The notes beneath the pieces are model-generated. The model did no database searches. It was given only the letters and a program-made list of their open reading frames with translations, and had not been told where the DNA came from. Positions 5,503-9,468 of a stretch of 9,468 bases of DNA are shown in pieces. The stretch lies in NCBI GenBank assembly GCA_030611395.1, contig JAUWPX010000032.1, positions 1 to 9,468 of the forward strand, written 5' to 3'. The stretch is from Bacteroidota bacterium. Its GTDB lineage: Bacteria; Bacteroidota; Bacteroidia; Bacteroidales; VadinHA17. A program made the position numbers and the translations under genes. Numbering within the stretch: the first letter of the stretch is position 1; every line of letters begins with the position of its first letter.

Positions 5503-8500
5503 ATGAACAATTTAAGTGTGATATTACGAAAATACAGGTTGGCTGCTTTATATCTTTTAATCGGAGCAGCCCTGTTTACCGGTGGGAAATGGATAGAAAA
5601 CTATCTTGTCAGGGAAGGAAATGATACTTCCTTAATAAAGAGGTTTGAAAAGATATTTAACAAGAAAGAAAAGTTTCTGGATGAAACCCTTGACCAGGTT
5701 ATTAAGTACGAGAATGCTGACAGCCAGATGTTTAGTCAGGAAGAGATAGATAAGTTGAACAAAAAAAATATAGCCGTTCTTGTATATCACGATGATAGTC
5801 TGGTTTTTTGGTCTGATAATTCTTTCAAAATTCCGGAAAAAAGTGACAAGATTGAGCAATCCTTGGTTTTTCTTCAAAATGGATGGTATTTTAGAAAAAG
5901 TAAGCATACAGGGAATAAATCAGTAATAGGTTTAATACTATTAAAGAGTCAGTTCAATTATGAAAATCAATTTTTAAAAAATGAATTTCCCAATGAATAC
6001 CATTTGCCATCATGTTATATGATATCTAAAAATGATTCGGTTGGTGGAGGGGAAATACATGCTTTAAATGGTTTAATACCATTTTACTTATCAAAGGACA
6101 AGACTGATCCTGTTTGTTATGGGAATATGGCATATTACATCTCCCTGGTTTATTTCATTGCTATATTGGCTATATTATTATGTTTAAGAAAAGTTCAGCA
6201 AAACCTGATAAGTAAAAAAGCAAAAACATGGGGGCTTTTTCTTCTGTTTTTATTATTAATAATGGGATATTTGTTTTTTATAAAAGTAAAATTTTCGATA
6301 TTTTACTTTTCCCTTGATCTGTTTTCTCCATATTATTGTTCGCTCTCAGAATATATTCCTTCTCTTGGTGAGTTTTTTCTTCTATCCTTGTTCACGTTTT
6401 TCTTTTCTTACAATTTCTTTAAGGATTTTAAACTATCATTAAAATCAGATAATACAACATTCATTGCCAGGTTAATTACCGGTTGGGGTTGGTTACTAAT
6501 TACATCTGCAGTTTTTGTAATCATTTTTTCAATTTTCAGGAGTCTTATTATAAATTCAATTATACCCCTGGATTTCAGCAAGATACAACACTTCACTTTT
6601 AATAGTTTTATCGGTCTGATTTCCATTTGCTTACTGATTATTTCTGTTATATTACTTATTCAGAAAGTAATTTATTCTATTAAAGACATACTTAATTCAT
6701 ATTGGCAAATAGCCGGATTATTTGTCTCTTTAATTGTTTTCCTGATTGCCGGATTAATAACAGGTACCGGTGTTATTATAATGCCCGCGGTTTTTTTCCT
6801 GGTTATAGGTTTTACAGGGATTTTGGGATTGCGTTTCGGGTTTACACCTTTTAATTACCTGGTGATTTTGGTTTTTATTATGAGCGTTTTTTCAACACTC
6901 TTATTGATAAATACTACCCACAATAAAGAAATGGAAAACAGGAAAGTGGTTGCAGTAAGTTTAGGGGCTGAAAGAGATCCGGTGGCTGAGTTGTTCTTTA
7001 AAGAATTGGACACAGAGATACAGAATGATCAGCAAATTGTTGAAATATTGAAAAAAGGGGCATTTTCTGATAGAGATGCGGATGAGATATATGATATTCT
7101 GAAAAATAAGTATTTTAAAGGATTCTGGGAAAAATATGATCTTTCTATTGTTATTTGCCATGAAAATTCCGGTCTTATTGTCTATGATCAGGAAAAAGAT
7201 AATTGTTTCAGTTTTTTCAATGAGTTATTAGAAAGCGAAGGTAATCCGTTAGGTGAAACCGGCTTTACATATTTGGGATTAACAGCCGGCAGGATACGAT
7301 ACTTTGGAGTATTCTACTTTTCATGTGAACAAGACAACACGGAAAACGGGCTGTTTATTGAATTAAATTCCAAAATCCGTTATACTCAGCAGGGTTACCC
7401 GGAATTATTATTGGATGAAGAATTAATCAGAGATATGGAAATAAAAAATTATTCGTCTGCAAAGTATTATAAAGGAAAACTAATTAGCCAAAGTGGAGAA
7501 TTTCTATATAGCCTGGCTTTTTCTGACAGCACAAACAAACAGGAATTCGAATTTGCATATTTTGGCGGATATGAACATCTTATTTATCGTATTGATTCAC
7601 AAAATATTATTATTGTTGGGAAACCCAGGATAACGATTGTAGATTATCTTATTACCTTTTCATATCTTTTTGTTTTACTGATTGTTTTGTTATACTTCAT
7701 CAGGGTATTAATACAACTACCGGGTATAACCGGCTCAAGGCAATTTGATTTTAAAAGTAAAATACAATGGTCCATGTTCCTTATACTGATTATCTCATTA
7801 TTATCAATTGGCGGTGGTGCAATTTATTTAAGTATACGGCAATATAAAGATGAACATTTTAACAACCTCAGCGAGAAGATGCAGTCGGTCTATGTTGAAC
7901 TGGAGCACAAATTAAGTTTTGAAAACTCGCTTGTTTCAGGATGGAGTTCTGATCAATATCCCACTCTGAACGATCTGTTAAGGAAATTCTCAAATGTATT
8001 TTATTCAGATATTAATTTGTATGACAGTGGAGGAAATTTATTAGCTACTTCTCGCCCGGAAATATTTAATAAGGGTCTAATTGGTGAAAAAATGAATATG
8101 GAGGCTTATAACTGGCTGAAGGTAGGCGAGATGGCTGAATTTGTTCATAACGAAACAATTGGTGATCTGCGTTATATGTCAGGTTATATCCCTTTTACCA
8201 ACTATGAGAATAAGTTACTGGCATATTTGAATCTGCCCTACTTTTCACGTGAAGACGTTCTTGCAGGTGAAATTTCAAAACTGGTGGTTGGGATTGTCAA
8301 TTTTTCAGTGGTCCTTATCTTGCTTATAATGGGTCTTGCAGTTTTTATCTCAACCAGGATAACAAATCCACTTAGGATGATACAAAAAGAGTTCAGTAAA
8401 ATTGAGTTGGGGAAGGAAATAAAGTCTATTCAGTACGAGGGTGATGATGAAATTGGCAACCTTGTTAGTGAATATAACCATATGGTTAAAGAGCTGGCAA

Positions 8501-9207
8501 GAAGTGTTGAAATGTTGGCGAAATCTGAGAGAGAATCTGCATGGAGAGAAATGGCAAAACAAATTGCTCATGAGATAAAAAATCCTCTGACACCTATGAA
8601 GCTAAGTGTTCAACAACTTCAGAAGGCATGGGATGATAAAGCTCCGAAATGGAATGAATATTTAAATACATTTTCAAATAACCTGATTGAACAAATTGAA
8701 CATTTATCATCCATTGCATCGGAATTTTCCAATTTTGCAGAAATACCTAAATCAAAGGGTGAAGTGGTAAATGTAATAACAAAAATAAAGAAATCGGTTG
8801 AACTGTTTTCTAATGAGGGGAACATCGATTTTAAGTTAGATTTGAATGATAAAAAAAAGGTTTTTATTTATTTCGATAAAGAAAAAATGGTTCAGGTTTT
8901 TTCAAATCTGATTAATAATGCCATCCAGTCAATTCCGGATGACAGAAGAGGTAGAATTACAATAAGCCTGGATATTATTGATAAAAATGTTCTTATTAAA
9001 ATCGCTGATAATGGATCCGGAATACCAAAAATGATTGGCGATAAACTCTTTGAACCCAATTTTACTACAAAAACCGGCGGAATGGGATTAGGATTAGCTA
9101 TTGTGAAAAATATAATGGAGGATGCAGGTGGAAGGATATGGTATGAAACAGAGATTGGAAAAGGGAGTGCTTTTATTATTGAGATGCCTTTACATTTACC
9201 GGGTTAG
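5503..9207 (+). CDS. Large multi-sensor membrane histidine kinase with NtrY-like core, 1234 aa
   Basis: A sensor kinase that should autophosphorylate on His and pass the phosphate to an unseen response regulator. The C-terminal core is complete: HAMP (about 950-1000, after the membrane helix 927-949), the H-box AHEIKNPLTPMKLS with H1023, and an ATPase domain with N-box NLINNA (1135-1140), G1 DNGSGIP (1169-1175), F-box LFEPNFTTK (1182-1190) and G2 GGMGLGLA (1192-1199). AWREMAKQIAHEIKNPLTP resembles NtrY, but no PAS domain separates HAMP from the H-box. The HExxN pattern also suggests phosphatase activity. By eye there are about 12 helices: 10-27, eight packed within 211-470, 713-737, 756-778 and 927-949. 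Helix parity and the basic N-terminus place 28-210, 471-712 and 779-926 in the periplasm. None of these regions shows a domain I can name. No regulator gene is adjacent within the window, so it looks like an orphan. The signal and target are unknown. Confidence 0.93.
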   Translation: MNNLSVILRKYRLAALYLLIGAALFTGGKWIENYLVREGNDTSLIKRFEKIFNKKEKFLDETLDQVIKYENADSQMFSQEEIDKLNKKNIAVLVYHDDSLVFWSDNSFKIPEKSDKIEQSLVFLQNGWYFRKSKHTGNKSVIGLILLKSQFNYENQFLKNEFPNEYHLPSCYMISKNDSVGGGEIHALNGLIPFYLSKDKTDPVCYGNMAYYISLVYFIAILAILLCLRKVQQNLISKKAKTWGLFLLFLLLIMGYLFFIKVKFSIFYFSLDLFSPYYCSLSEYIPSLGEFFLLSLFTFFFSYNFFKDFKLSLKSDNTTFIARLITGWGWLLITSAVFVIIFSIFRSLIINSIIPLDFSKIQHFTFNSFIGLISICLLIISVILLIQKVIYSIKDILNSYWQIAGLFVSLIVFLIAGLITGTGVIIMPAVFFLVIGFTGILGLRFGFTPFNYLVILVFIMSVFSTLLLINTTHNKEMENRKVVAVSLGAERDPVAELFFKELDTEIQNDQQIVEILKKGAFSDRDADEIYDILKNKYFKGFWEKYDLSIVICHENSGLIVYDQEKDNCFSFFNELLESEGNPLGETGFTYLGLTAGRIRYFGVFYFSCEQDNTENGLFIELNSKIRYTQQGYPELLLDEELIRDMEIKNYSSAKYYKGKLISQSGEFLYSLAFSDSTNKQEFEFAYFGGYEHLIYRIDSQNIIIVGKPRITIVDYLITFSYLFVLLIVLLYFIRVLIQLPGITGSRQFDFKSKIQWSMFLILIISLLSIGGGAIYLSIRQYKDEHFNNLSEKMQSVYVELEHKLSFENSLVSGWSSDQYPTLNDLLRKFSNVFYSDINLYDSGGNLLATSRPEIFNKGLIGEKMNMEAYNWLKVGEMAEFVHNETIGDLRYMSGYIPFTNYENKLLAYLNLPYFSREDVLAGEISKLVVGIVNFSVVLILLIMGLAVFISTRITNPLRMIQKEFSKIELGKEIKSIQYEGDDEIGNLVSEYNHMVKELARSVEMLAKSERESAWREMAKQIAHEIKNPLTPMKLSVQQLQKAWDDKAPKWNEYLNTFSNNLIEQIEHLSSIASEFSNFAEIPKSKGEVVNVITKIKKSVELFSNEGNIDFKLDLNDKKKVFIYFDKEKMVQVFSNLINNAIQSIPDDRRGRITISLDIIDKNVLIKIADNGSGIPKMIGDKLFEPNFTTKTGGMGLGLAIVKNIMEDAGGRIWYETEIGKGSAFIIEMPLHLPG

Positions 9208-9246
9208 GATGCCCCTGTTTAAGGAGTGACAACTTTTTTCTGTTTT

Positions 9247-9297
9247 TATCGTATACAATTACATTATCAATATTGTAGTAATGTTGTGTCAACGATA
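9247..9297. repeat. Hairpin-forming interrupted inverted repeat downstream of the kinase
   Basis: Nested complementary arms are TATCGT (9247-9252) with ACGATA (9292-9297), ACAA (9255-9258) with TTGT (9284-9287), and CATTA (9262-9266) with TAATG (9279-9283), closing on a 12-base loop. A competing pairing is TACAAT (9254-9259) with ATTGTA (9272-9277). The stem is AU-rich and interrupted, and no T-run follows it on the plus strand, so it is not a standard intrinsic terminator. A T-rich tract (9233-9247) lies just before it. It sits between the kinase stop and the promoter-like box of the next gene and could be a regulator site or a weak structure in the kinase 3' end. Confidence 0.4.
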
Positions 9298-9334
9298 AAC
9301 ATACGGGTGAGTTAAAAAATATGTAATATTTATC

Positions 9335-9342
9335 TATATTTG
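9335..9342 (+). promoter_or_regulatory. Bacteroidota-type -7 promoter box (TATATTTG)
   Basis: TATATTTG matches the Bacteroidota -7 consensus TAnnTTTG exactly. Transcription would begin near 9347-9349, leaving a leader of about 24 bases before the ATG at 9372. The -33 region (around 9311-9316, GTTAAA) lacks a clear TTTG and is weak. The position right upstream of an exported-protein start supports the call. Confidence 0.5.
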
Positions 9343-9371
9343 TTCTACATCGTACACAGTTTTTTTATTAA

Positions 9372-9468
9372 ATGACAAGAAATATTTTCAAGCAAGCTTT
9401 AATTTTCTTTTTAGTTTTTTTCTTTTCATTTTTGTTTTCCTATCACGGGAAAGCACAAACCTCTATTT
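9372..9468 (+). CDS. Start of an exported protein (signal peptide only; 3' end outside the window)
   Basis: An ATG at 9372 opens a frame that runs off the right edge after 32 codons. The translation starts MTRNIFKQA, continues with a phenylalanine-rich hydrophobic core LIFFLVFFFSFLFS, and ends YHGKAQTSI. This is a classic type I signal peptide, with predicted cleavage after Ala in KA-QTS. Glutamine as the first mature residue is characteristic of exported proteins in Bacteroidota, where it can be cyclised to pyroglutamate. There is no Cys lipobox, so it is probably not a lipoprotein. The mature function cannot be told from what is visible. A consensus-like -7 box lies 30 bp upstream. A relation to the kinase is possible but not shown. 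Confidence 0.75.
   Translation, partial: MTRNIFKQALIFFLVFFFSFLFSYHGKAQTSI

Noticed and set aside
5503..9207. Calling the kinase NtrY
   Set aside because: Only the kinase core is NtrY-like; there is no PAS domain and no adjacent ntrX, and the N-terminal 900 residues are unlike NtrY.
9208..9247. Intrinsic terminator for the kinase gene
   Set aside because: A T-rich tract is present, but I could not find a stem longer than about 3 bp directly before it.

Overview
The window looks like chromosomal backbone DNA from a member of the Bacteroidota, probably near the Bacteroidales/Marinilabiliales. The signs are AT-rich DNA, genes without clear Shine-Dalgarno sites, a DUF4783-nadC gene pair, a TAnnTTTG-type -7 promoter box, and a signal peptide ending in Ala-Gln at the right edge. 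The placement rests on reading alone, without a database search.

Layout. The left edge (1-683, +) is the 3' end of valS, valyl-tRNA synthetase. A 338-bp non-coding spacer follows; it holds a degenerate GTAAG-type tandem repeat and a large imperfect inverted repeat rich in CAAAT/ATTTG. Next comes a type I-like glutamine synthetase (1022-2527, +), which ends only 6 bp from the convergent pdxH. A four-gene minus-strand run reads, in transcription order, DUF4783 secreted protein (from 5398), nadC, a YihY/BrkB-family membrane protein and pdxH. It is tightly packed (23-bp overlap, 6-bp gap, 8-bp gap) and is very probably one operon. It pairs NAD synthesis (NadC) with pyridoxal phosphate synthesis (PdxH), plus an envelope protein and an exported NTF2-like protein. 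Divergent from it, across a 104-bp spacer, is a 1234-residue sensor histidine kinase (5503-9207, +) with about 12 membrane helices, three probable periplasmic regions, HAMP, and an NtrY-like kinase core. No response regulator lies in the window. After a 164-bp spacer with a hairpin-forming inverted repeat and a promoter-like box, the first 32 codons of an exported protein begin at 9372.

How the genes fit together. Most are housekeeping genes (translation, nitrogen assimilation, cofactor synthesis), and I see no phage, IS element, CRISPR, tRNA or rRNA. I do not see a convincing undescribed multi-gene system. The points most worth a second look are the multi-sensor architecture of the kinase, the glutamine synthetase with Phe at the adenylylation-tyrosine position, the inverted-repeat element upstream of it, and the yihY start, which suggests either a TTG start or a one-base indel.
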